This document shows positions 1-4,784 of a DNA stretch of 5,852 nt, piece by piece. Source of the DNA: Candidatus Acetothermia bacterium JdFR-47 (lineage in GTDB: Bacteria > Bipolaricaulota > Bipolaricaulia > Bipolaricaulales > Bipolaricaulaceae). Below the pieces are notes generated by a model. It ran no database searches. It was not told where the DNA came from and was given only the letters and a program-made list of their open reading frames with translations. The stretch lies in NCBI GenBank assembly GCA_002011415.1, contig MTNI01000033.1, forward strand, positions 1 through 5,852, read 5' to 3'. Numbering within the stretch: the stretch's first letter is position 1; each line of letters starts with the position of its first letter. Position numbers and translations under genes: made by a program.

Positions 1-2
1 TT

Positions 3-50
3 GAGCTTCGCCTCATAGAGCTTCGCGAGATGCTCGAATCGGAGGTTTGA
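3..50 (+). CDS. Possible C-terminal end of a plus-strand gene (partial)
   Basis: Frame 3 is open from the left edge to a TGA at 48-50 and reads ELRLIELREMLESEV. This is an amphipathic, charged segment with an in-frame ELR repeat; the DNA repeat GAGCTTCGC occurs at 3-11 and 18-26, 15 bases apart. Such a sequence would suit the last helix or coiled coil of a protein that starts outside the window. Only 15 codons are visible, so chance cannot be excluded, and the bases could equally belong to the structured RNA region that follows. No function can be assigned. Confidence 0.25.
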   Translation, partial: ELRLIELREMLESEV

Positions 51-55
51 TGAGG

Positions 56-377
56 GCAAGCGGCACCTTGGAGGACTAGCACTGAGCAAGTTTTCTCCGT
101 GGTTGCGGCGAACAGACGCTTGCTGAAACGCTGTCGAGGTCCGAATCCGGTAGCATCATGGAACCTCCCGGCACAACATAACCGGCGGACGAGTCCAGGA
201 CAGCAGGGGCGTATGGCCGCAGGCCCTCCAGCTACTGCCCCCACACACCGGGCTTTATGCTCCGCGTTGATGACGGGCACCAACGCGCCGCTAGCAGGAG
301 CGATGGAATACGCTCGGGAACTAGTCACCACGAGACAGCTAACGAATGCGTTCTACAATCAGTCCCAAGGTCCCACC
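56..377 (+). ncRNA. Candidate structured RNA or structured 3' UTR, family unknown
   Basis: No credible protein is encoded here, but the bases allow many complementary helices. A closing stem pairs GGCACCTTGG (62-71) with CCAAGGTCCC (365-374): nine pairs around one C-C mismatch. Nested inside are GACTAG (74-79) with CTAGTC (321-326), AGCAAG (85-90) with CTTGCT (119-124), GAGGT (136-140) with ACCTC (163-167), GGGGC (206-210) with GCCCC (237-241) around GGCC-GCA-GGCC (215-225), CGCGTTG (263-269) with CAACGCG (281-287), GAGCG (298-302) with CGCTC (311-315), and AACG (341-344) with CGTT (349-352). An alternative pairing, GCAAGCG (56-62) with CGCTTGC (117-123), would form a pseudoknot with the closing stem. 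A strong terminator follows directly. I looked for hallmarks of RNase P RNA, tmRNA, SRP RNA and tRNA and found none. The 5' end and promoter are not visible. Whether it is an independent RNA or the trailer of the upstream gene is open. Confidence 0.4.
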
Positions 378-399
378 AGGCCCCCGCAGGGGCCTTTTT
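378..399 (+). terminator. Rho-independent terminator, plus strand
   Basis: AGGCCCC (378-384) pairs perfectly with GGGGCCT (389-395) across the loop CGCA, and the stem runs into five T at 395-399. The T tract lies only on the plus strand, so it ends the transcript arriving from the left (the possible gene end and structured region). It does not serve the convergent glycosyltransferase gene, whose stop codon is 7 bases away. Confidence 0.85.
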
Positions 400-405
400 G
401 CCGGC

Positions 406-1710
406 TTAAAGCAGGTCCTCGATCGCCTCGGCCAATCTGGCCGCGGCAAGCTCGAACCTGAGCCCGGCGGCGAAGGCGCGGGCCCGGGTCCCCATCTCTG
501 AAAGCGCCTCCCGCCGCGAAAGGAGCTCCCCGAGTCCCTGGTAAACCCCGGCCGGCGTCGGGGGCACCACCCGGCCGAACTCCGGCCGCACGAGATCCCG
601 AGCGGAGCGGTGGTCCGTGGTGAGGACCGGAAGCCCAGCCGAGAGTGCCTCCACCAGCGTAAGGCCGTATGACTCGTGGCGGGAAGGGAATACGTACAGG
701 TCCGCAAGGCGAAATAGGGCAGCCTTCCTGACCCCGGTCACGTAGCCGGGGAAGTGCACTTCCACCCGCCTCAGGCGGCTGGCCAGGCGCCGCAGCCGGC
801 GCATGTAGCCTTGGCCGTGGACGAAGGCGGGCGCGCCACAGATGAAGGTAACCAGCTTCCCCCCGCCTCTTCGCTCCCAAACCCTTAGGGCCCGGAGGAG
901 TAAGTCCTGGCCCTTTTCCGGAGAGATACGGCTCAGGGCGATGAGCACCGGCGCGCTTCCGTCCAGGCCGTACTGGGCACTGATCCGCCTCACTTCCTCT
1001 TCTACACCTGCCGAGGGCTCCTCCACGATCGCCCCCCAAGGGATCACAAGCACGTCCTCATCGGTGCGCCAGGGATAGGAGGCCCGGATCACCTCCGCCA
1101 TCTCGCGGGAGGGGACCACCAACAGGTCGCAACACTTGGCACAGGTCTCCTGCTTCTCCAGGATCAACCGCGCGACATCGGGAAGGAGGCGCGCTCCCCC
1201 CAATCGTGCGAACCCGCGATACGCCCGGGCGAGCGTGGGGGCGGAGACCACCCCCCGCAGGTAGATGCTCGCCGTGTAATCCACCACGTCCACGTGGAAG
1301 ATGGCCACTTGACGGTAGCCCATGCGGCCGATGGCGGCGAAATCCCCGGCCTCGCAGATATCGTTATGGATCACGCATACCCTTCGAGGTGTGCGATCAC
1401 GGGCATACTCCCGCAAGAACTCGGTTACCCCCCGCTCGAACTGGCGAGAGAAGCTGGCGTAGCCCCGCACGCGGAGGTCGGTGAGCGTCCCGTCCTGGCC
1501 CGGTACATGCCAAGGGATGTGAACATAACGCACGTGCTGCGAGTCGACCGGGGGAATGGGGCCTGAGCCCAACACGGTGAGGGAGAAGCGGGGCTGCTTT
1601 ACCCACTGGCGGATGAGATGGATGCCCACCTGTGCCCCACCTCCCACCGGCACCTTCCCGGTGTCGTAGCCCAGGTGGGCGCCAGCGTACACCACCTCCC
1701 GCATGTCCAC
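406..1710 (-). CDS. GT4-family (GT-B fold) glycosyltransferase
   Basis: A 434-residue protein of normal length for glycosyltransferase family 4, which transfers a sugar from a nucleotide-sugar donor to a glycan, lipid or small acceptor in the cytoplasm. The N-terminal Rossmann domain has the glycine loop GGGAQV (residues 23-28), as in GT4 proteins that start with a GGGAE-type loop. The C-terminal donor-binding domain starts near residue 220 and shows LSRISPEKG (259-267) and FPSRHESYGLTLVEA (341-355), which contains the EX7E motif (E346, E354). There is no signal peptide or membrane segment. The start is uncertain: GTG at 1710 or ATG at 1704, neither with a clear Shine-Dalgarno sequence; the frame upstream is open but has no other start. 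It is the last gene of the minus-strand block, 47 bases after the small gene. Donor and acceptor cannot be told from sequence, and its link to the sigma factor upstream may be positional only. Confidence 0.92.
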   Translation of the reverse strand: MDMREVVYAGAHLGYDTGKVPVGGGAQVGIHLIRQWVKQPRFSLTVLGSGPIPPVDSQHVRYVHIPWHVPGQDGTLTDLRVRGYASFSRQFERGVTEFLREYARDRTPRRVCVIHNDICEAGDFAAIGRMGYRQVAIFHVDVVDYTASIYLRGVVSAPTLARAYRGFARLGGARLLPDVARLILEKQETCAKCCDLLVVPSREMAEVIRASYPWRTDEDVLVIPWGAIVEEPSAGVEEEVRRISAQYGLDGSAPVLIALSRISPEKGQDLLLRALRVWERRGGGKLVTFICGAPAFVHGQGYMRRLRRLASRLRRVEVHFPGYVTGVRKAALFRLADLYVFPSRHESYGLTLVEALSAGLPVLTTDHRSARDLVRPEFGRVVPPTPAGVYQGLGELLSRREALSEMGTRARAFAAGLRFELAAARLAEAIEDLL

Positions 1711-1720
1711 GGGGAAGGCT

Positions 1721-1758
1721 AACCGGCCAGATCGCTCAAAGGAATAGGGGAACCGGCC
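1721..1758. repeat. Short direct repeat AACCGGCC x2 in the gap before the glycosyltransferase
   Basis: AACCGGCC occurs at 1721-1728 and again at 1751-1758, exactly 30 bases apart, in the 47-base gap between the 94-aa gene and the glycosyltransferase gene. A perfect 10-base palindrome, CCTGATCAGG (1766-1775), lies just beyond, inside the last codons of the small gene. The arrangement could be a binding site on adjacent helical faces or chance in G+C-rich DNA. Confidence 0.3.
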
Positions 1759-2042
1759 TAAGCGGCCTGATCAGGGGAAGACTCCAAGGCCGCCTGGGCG
1801 GCGAGCAGGTCCTCGAGCACCGCCCGCAGCTCGCCCACCAGTTCCGGGAGCGGAAGCGGCGCCTCCTCCGAGTGATCCTCCCAAGCTGCGATCTCAGCGC
1901 GCACGCTCTCCACAGCCTTGGCGAGCTGGGCCAACCCCTCGGCCCGCTCTCCGGCCTCGAGCTGCGCCACTGATCGCCGCACGCAGTCCATGATCTCGGC
2001 GATCGATATTAGTAGGTCCATAGCTGCCTTAGCTTTACTCAT
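1758..2042 (-). CDS. Small helical protein translationally coupled to the sigma factor, unknown function
   Basis: A 94-residue protein I do not recognise. It looks almost wholly alpha-helical: a first helical stretch at residues 4-56, rich in Ala, Leu, Glu and Arg, a Pro-containing break at 62-67 (PLPLPE), and a second leucine-rich helix at 68-87. It has one cysteine (C20), a net acidic character, no signal peptide and no membrane segment, so it is probably cytoplasmic. Its ATG (2040-2042) overlaps the end of the sigma gene by 8 bases (2035-2042), so the two are probably made in a fixed ratio by coupled translation. A weak AGGA lies just before the ATG. The coupling makes a regulator of the sigma factor (for example an anti-sigma or co-factor) an attractive idea, but nothing in the sequence identifies an anti-sigma domain such as the RsbW/SpoIIAB kinase fold. 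A flagellar-chaperone-like helical protein is another formal possibility. Confidence 0.8.
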   Translation of the reverse strand: MSKAKAAMDLLISIAEIMDCVRRSVAQLEAGERAEGLAQLAKAVESVRAEIAAWEDHSEEAPLPLPELVGELRAVLEDLLAAQAALESSPDQAA

Positions 2043-2865
2043 CGTCCTTATTCTTCCGCGTTTTGCTATCTTTTAGACCAGCAATATCTCCAAATAGCTG
2101 TTCCTGAAGCTCACGCAATATGCGATCTTTGAGCCGCGACACCTGCCGCTGAGAAAGCCCCACTTCCTTCCCCACCTCGGCCTGGGACTTCCCCTGATAG
2201 AACAGGCCCTCGATGATACGCCTGCTCAAGTCGGAGAGCCGTTCCACCGCGGTGGCGATCCTGTACTTGACGTCGACCGGGAGGTCTCCCTCGTCCGTGG
2301 CCAGGACGCGCTCCAGATCGAAGCTGGGGTTGGGGTCGTTAGCCCGACGCTCGGCGTCGAGGGACACGTAGGTCATGGCATCGCGGGCTTTGAGGGCCTC
2401 TTGAACTGCCTCTGGCTTCACCCCGAGCTCCCGGGCGATCTCCTCCAAGGTGGGGGGGCGGCCTAGCTCCTGGTACAGGCGGTCCTGGGCCGCCGTGACC
2501 TTGGAGGACAGCGATCGAATCCAAAGGGGCACATGCACCGAACCGTGCTTATCCCGGACGTAATGGCGGATCTCCCCTTTGATGAGGTGGGAGGCGTAAG
2601 TGGAAAACTTGATGCCCCGGGCGAGATCGAAGTTGGCCACTGCCCCAAGGAGCCCCAAGTACCCAGCTTGGACCAGGTCCTCGAACGGCTCCCCGGTGAA
2701 TGTGAACTCGGCGGCGATCGACCTTACCAAGCCGATGTGCCTGCGCACCAGCTCCTCGCGGATCTCCTCTGCCCGGCGGCTGTCCCCGCGCTCCTCCGCT
2801 TCCCGCAGCTCCCGAAGGAGCTCCTCCGTGGACTTTTGCTTCGGACCTGCTTCGGCGGCTGCCAT
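2035..2865 (-). CDS. RNA polymerase sigma factor, sigma-70 family group 3 (SigB/SigF-like)
   Basis: A 276-residue alternative sigma factor with regions 2, 3 and 4 but no region 1.1, the usual plan of SigB/SigF/SigG-type factors. An extra charged helix (residues 11-42) precedes region 2, where HIGLVRSIAAEF (43-54), FEDLVQAGYLGLLGAVANFD (61-80) and GIKFSTYASHLIKGEIRHY (84-102) are the core-binding and -10-recognition segments. Region 3 follows from about 110, including a helix-turn-helix-like RPPTLEEIARELGV (136-149). Region 4 (about 205-256) has the -35-binding helix-turn-helix at GKSQAEVGKEVGLSQRQVSR (225-244). The C terminus is a short lysine-rich tail. The ATG at 2863-2865 has no strong Shine-Dalgarno. 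The 74-base gap to the thioredoxin-like gene leaves room for its own promoter; TAAAGT about 11-16 bases before the ATG is a weak -10 candidate. No recognised anti-sigma gene is adjacent. The regulon cannot be deduced. Confidence 0.96.
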   Translation of the reverse strand: MAAAEAGPKQKSTEELLRELREAEERGDSRRAEEIREELVRRHIGLVRSIAAEFTFTGEPFEDLVQAGYLGLLGAVANFDLARGIKFSTYASHLIKGEIRHYVRDKHGSVHVPLWIRSLSSKVTAAQDRLYQELGRPPTLEEIARELGVKPEAVQEALKARDAMTYVSLDAERRANDPNPSFDLERVLATDEGDLPVDVKYRIATAVERLSDLSRRIIEGLFYQGKSQAEVGKEVGLSQRQVSRLKDRILRELQEQLFGDIAGLKDSKTRKNKDDE

Positions 2866-2939
2866 CCCGAAACTAACTTTATCTGTTCACGGCCATCAGC
2901 GCCCCCCAGGCCGCTCCCTTCCTAGCTCCCTCGTTTCCC

Positions 2940-3413
2940 CTACGGGGAGGTCAACTGGACCAAGATGACGAGAACCGCCAGCGCGGCCAGCGCCAGAAGC
3001 ATGAGCTCAAACGGGGCGGGAACCCAAGTGCCGTCCTCGGGCAGGCGGGACAAGGGGGAGGGGCACCCCTCCGCCAAGCACCGCTCGACCTCCTCCGCTA
3101 TCCGGAGCTCCACCGCCCGGCCAATCCCCACTGTGGCCAGATCCCCCACGAACACCACCGGGGTCTCGCTGGGTTCGATACCGTAGGCCTGGGCGAGCTG
3201 CTGCATGAGCCGCCACTCGTCAGGGTGGTAGGCCACCTCGTGGCGGACGATGACGAGCTCGGGGTGAGCGGAGGCAAGCCCGGTCAAGAACTCCTCCATG
3301 ACCTCGCAGTTGGGACAGCCCACGGCCCAGAACAGGTGCAGCTCCACTTGGGCAGCGAGGCCCACTACCCCCAGGGAAAGCAGAGACAGGGCAACTAACG
3401 TCCACTTCGCCAT
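2940..3413 (-). CDS. Exported thioredoxin-fold protein with C-terminal membrane anchor
   Basis: A 157-residue protein with a hydrophobic N terminus, probably a signal peptide (residues 5-21, with a plausible cleavage after LAA). A thioredoxin-like domain follows, carrying the redox motif C33-P-N-C36 after LHLFWAVG and a probable cis-proline at P85 in ETPVVFVGD. A second cysteine pair, C112 and C117, could form a structural disulfide. A transmembrane helix (about 135-154) ends almost at the C terminus, so the domain should face outside, tethered by its tail. The likely role is thiol-disulfide exchange or delivery of reductant outside the cytoplasm; the partner is unknown. It lies 15 bases after the DUF134 gene, so the two are very probably co-transcribed. 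The ATG (3411-3413) is preceded by CCCTCCC rather than a Shine-Dalgarno sequence. Confidence in the fold is high and in the function low. Confidence 0.88.
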   Translation of the reverse strand: MAKWTLVALSLLSLGVVGLAAQVELHLFWAVGCPNCEVMEEFLTGLASAHPELVIVRHEVAYHPDEWRLMQQLAQAYGIEPSETPVVFVGDLATVGIGRAVELRIAEEVERCLAEGCPSPLSRLPEDGTWVPAPFELMLLALAALAVLVILVQLTSP

Positions 3414-3428
3414 GGGAGGGATGATACG

Positions 3429-3761
3429 CTAAGGGCGGGGACCACGGAAACGATGGCGCCCTGGGTGGTGGATCCTGACGTGGTCACCTTGGGTGATGAC
3501 GATGGCCTTGCCGTGGAGGAGGGCGTCGGCCACCTTGGCCCGGGCAGCGGAAAGGAGTCGCTGCACCGTGCCCCGGGAGACGCCCATGCGGACGCCGGCC
3601 TCCTCCTGAGAGAGGTTAAGGAGGTCGCATAGCCTGAGCGCCTCGAGCTCGTCCAGCTGGAGCACCACCCGCTCCAGGCGCCCGAGCGGCACCCCGGCGG
3701 GCTTGAACACCTCTTGGGCCGGAAGGCCCTGACACCAGCGCGGCTTCGGCGGCCTCGGCAT
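3429..3761 (-). CDS. DUF134 (UPF0251) family helix-turn-helix DNA-binding protein
   Basis: A 110-residue protein. It opens with MPRPPKPRWC and continues with QLDELEALRLCDLLNLSQEE (35-54), both typical of DUF134. The helix-turn-helix is at about 49-72: SQEEAGVRMGVSRGTVQRLL resembles sigma region 4 and LuxR-type recognition helices. The basic, His-rich C terminus follows (HVRIHHPGRHRFRGPRP). The family is found beside NifX/NifB-like and MinD/ferredoxin genes in anaerobes and is taken to be a transcription regulator; ligand and target are not known. I chose ATG at 3761 over the upstream GTG at 3776 because it gives the family's conserved N terminus and because the TATAAT at 3773-3768 overlaps the extra codons. 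That hexamer would place the transcript start on the A of the ATG. The gene faces the NifX-like operon across a gap of about 95 bases that holds an inverted repeat, suggesting it controls that operon and itself. Confidence 0.92.
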   Translation of the reverse strand: MPRPPKPRWCQGLPAQEVFKPAGVPLGRLERVVLQLDELEALRLCDLLNLSQEEAGVRMGVSRGTVQRLLSAARAKVADALLHGKAIVITQGDHVRIHHPGRHRFRGPRP

Positions 3762-3767
3762 GGAAGG

Positions 3768-3796
3768 ATTATACACCCTCTAGTTGCAAATAGTTT
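3768..3796 (-). promoter_or_regulatory. Promoter of the DUF134 gene, predicted leaderless start
   Basis: On the minus strand a consensus -10, TATAAT, lies at 3773-3768, six bases before the ATG, so a standard start site would fall on the A of the initiation codon at 3761. The -35 at 17-base spacing (3796-3791) reads AAACTA, a poor match, and it lies inside the inverted repeat 3785-3799. The promoter may therefore need help from, or be blocked by, a protein bound at that repeat. Confidence 0.55.
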
Positions 3797-3799
3797 GCA
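3785..3799. promoter_or_regulatory. Inverted repeat TGCAAA-TAG-TTTGCA, candidate operator
   Basis: Perfect 6-base arms flank a 3-base spacer, in the gap between the divergent units. The site overlaps the -35 zone of the DUF134 promoter and ends 9 bases before the -35 of the NifX-like operon. That position suits autorepression on one side and activation or repression on the other. DUF134 is the obvious candidate binder because it is the nearest DNA-binding protein, but no DUF134 binding site is known to me for comparison. Confidence 0.5.
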
Positions 3800-3808
3800 G
3801 AAAGGATC

Positions 3809-3837
3809 TTGACCTGTGGTGTGCATATGCTTAAAAT
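3809..3837 (+). promoter_or_regulatory. Sigma-70-type promoter of the NifX-like operon
   Basis: A -35 TTGACC (3809-3814) and a -10 TAAAAT (3832-3837) are separated by exactly 17 bases, each matching five of six consensus bases. The start site would be near 3844, directly on the ribosome binding site, giving a leader of only about 13 bases. An 8-base palindrome, GCATATGC (3823-3830), lies in the spacer just before the -10 and could be a repressor half-site or chance. Confidence 0.75.
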
Positions 3838-3843
3838 ACTGTC

Positions 3844-3850
3844 GGAGGTG
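3844..3850 (+). promoter_or_regulatory. Ribosome binding site deciding the start at 3857
   Basis: GGAGGTG is a near-perfect Shine-Dalgarno sequence, eight bases (counted from GGAGG) before ATG 3857. It argues against the in-frame ATG at 3851, which is too close, and against the longer reading from 3809, which begins inside the -35 element. Confidence 0.8.
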
Positions 3851-3856
3851 ATGCCT

Positions 3857-4153
3857 ATGAGGTGGCGCAATATGTTCTACCTCACCGGACTTCCCGGCTG
3901 GATGCGGTTCGGCTACTCACCGGGTTGGGGCGGCATGCCCCCAGGGGCCCAGTACCTGGCCCAGACCGGGCAGCTCCCTGCCTTCTGGGATTGGCTGAGC
4001 GCTCAAGGGGGCTGGCCAACCCCCCCCTGGGCCGGGACAGGGATGACCAGGGACCAGGAAATTGCTTGGCTTTCGAGCCAAGCCCAGGCCCTGGAGGCCC
4101 AGCTGGCCGCAATCAAACGCAGGCTGGACGAGCTCACTGAGGAGAAGGAATGA
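3857..4153 (+). CDS. Small Trp-rich protein with C-terminal coiled coil, DUF5320-like
   Basis: A 98-residue protein beginning MRWRNMFYLTGLPGW. The N-terminal two thirds are rich in Gly, Pro, Trp and Tyr and include LPGWMRFGYSPGWGG (12-26). The C-terminal third (about 65-98) is a charged amphipathic helix, probably a coiled coil (LEAQLAAIKRRLDELTEE). There is no signal peptide, no membrane segment and no cysteine. Small glycine/aromatic proteins with such a helix (DUF5320-like) commonly sit next to NifX/NifB-like genes in anaerobes; I assign this from the look of the sequence, and the function is unknown. The start follows from GGAGGTG at 3844. The stop overlaps the next gene's start (ATGA at 4150-4153), so the two are coupled. 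The GYSP motif recurs in the 70-aa protein encoded at 4785-4997, and the helix resembles the end of the next protein, so the three may assemble together. Confidence 0.85.
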   Translation: MRWRNMFYLTGLPGWMRFGYSPGWGGMPPGAQYLAQTGQLPAFWDWLSAQGGWPTPPWAGTGMTRDQEIAWLSSQAQALEAQLAAIKRRLDELTEEKE

Positions 4154-4782
4154 AAGAGATCTTTATCGCGGCGACGGATCGAGGGGGGCTTGAGGACCTG
4201 GTGTCCCCGATCTTCGGCCGGGCCCCCACCTTCACCCTGGTGGAGGTGGAGGACGGCAAGATCCAGGACGTCCAGGTTCTCTCCAACCCCTACAAGGACG
4301 CCCCTTCCGGAGCGGGAATCCAAGCTGCTCAGCTCGTGGCATCCCGGGGCCCCAGGGCCGTGTTCGCCGGCAACTTCGGCCCAAACGTGTCCGGGGTCCT
4401 GTCTCAGGCCGGGGTGGAGATGGTCCCGGCAAGTGACATGCCCGTCCGGGAGGCAGTGGAGCGGTACCTGCAAGGGGAGCTCTCCTCCACCCCCGGTGGC
4501 ATGGCCCCGGGCTTCGGCATGGGCCCTGGCATGGGTCGTGGCATGGGTGGTGGCATGGGCCGAGGTAGTGGCATGGGCCGAGGAATGGGGCGGGGAGCCG
4601 GAATGGGTAGGGGAATGGGCTACGGCCAAATGGGCTGGCCCCCTTACCCCCCAGGGGCCTCCATTCCTCCGGGGGAACCCGCCCCAGCGGAAGATCCCAA
4701 CACCCTTAGGGACCGGATCTCCCGCTTGGAGGAAGAGCTCTCCAAGATAAAGAGAAAACTCAAAGAGCTAGGAGGTGAGTGA
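4150..4782 (+). CDS. NifX/NifB-like (PF02579-type) domain fused to a Gly-Met-Arg tail and coiled coil
   Basis: A 210-residue protein. Residues 1-108 match the dinitrogenase iron-molybdenum cofactor biosynthesis fold: IFIAATDRGGLEDLVSPIFGRAPTF at the N terminus, then the RAVFAGNFGPNV and VLSQAGVEMV strands and the VREAVERYLQG helix. Proteins of this fold bind metal clusters or cofactor precursors (NifX, NafY, NifB C-terminus); outside nitrogen fixers their cargo is mostly unknown. Residues 117-162 are low-complexity Gly-Met-Arg, then comes a Pro-rich stretch to about 182 and a charged coiled coil (185-207). The tail looks like a fused DUF5320-like segment, making the protein almost twice the usual length. 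The whole chain contains no Cys and no His, in contrast to the second NifX-like protein, so metal binding would rely on Met or acidic residues, or this copy is structural. The ATG overlaps the preceding stop and has GGAGAAGGA upstream. Confidence 0.88.
   Translation: MKEIFIAATDRGGLEDLVSPIFGRAPTFTLVEVEDGKIQDVQVLSNPYKDAPSGAGIQAAQLVASRGPRAVFAGNFGPNVSGVLSQAGVEMVPASDMPVREAVERYLQGELSSTPGGMAPGFGMGPGMGRGMGGGMGRGSGMGRGMGRGAGMGRGMGYGQMGWPPYPPGASIPPGEPAPAEDPNTLRDRISRLEEELSKIKRKLKELGGE
4498..4635 (+). repeat. In-frame Gly-Met-Arg low-complexity tract
   Basis: This stretch encodes residues 117-162 of the NifX fusion, with repeated GMGRGMG-like units (GGCATGGGC-type DNA units with variable third bases). 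Ten methionines fall within 46 residues. The varied codons show that the protein pattern is retained rather than arising from a recent slippage of identical DNA units, although the tract is still prone to length variation. Confidence 0.8.
4771..4779 (+). promoter_or_regulatory. Ribosome binding site deciding the start at 4785
   Basis: GGAGGTGAG sits inside the last codons of the NifX fusion, with nine bases between GGAGG and ATG 4785. The in-frame GTG at 4779 touches this site and is too close to be used. The strong site supports the short aromatic protein as a real gene rather than a shadow of the overlapping frame. Confidence 0.75.
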
Positions 4783-4784
4783 GG

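Noticed and set aside
138..148. GGTCCGAATCC, resembling a tRNA T-arm
   Set aside because: No stem forms around it at tRNA spacing, and no acceptor or anticodon arm can be built.
337..353. GCTAACGAATGCGTTC, resembling one end of an integron attC site
   Set aside because: No matching GTTRRRY-type partner box or imperfect long hairpin at the proper distance, and no integrase is seen.
365..377. A CCCACCA end suggesting tRNA or tmRNA
   Set aside because: The preceding bases do not form a T-arm or an acceptor stem with the 5' part, and there is no tmRNA tag frame.
378..399. Terminator acting for the minus-strand operon
   Set aside because: On the minus strand the hairpin is followed by TGGTGGG, with no T tract.
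99..461. 120-codon plus-strand frame starting at a GTG
   Set aside because: It runs through the terminator hairpin and into the antisense of the glycosyltransferase gene, has no ribosome binding site, and reads as a low-complexity Pro/Arg/Gln mix with no family resemblance.
1206..1566. Plus-strand frames antisense to the glycosyltransferase
   Set aside because: Shadows of a well-supported gene in G+C-rich DNA, without ribosome binding sites or recognisable domains.
2948..2953. TTGACC on the minus strand as a -35 for the sigma gene
   Set aside because: It lies within the last codons of the thioredoxin-like gene and has no -10 at suitable spacing.
4003..4629. Minus-strand frame with His/Ala/Thr repeats
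   Set aside because: It is the antisense reading of the Gly-Met-Arg tract and the small Trp-rich gene, and has no start signals.
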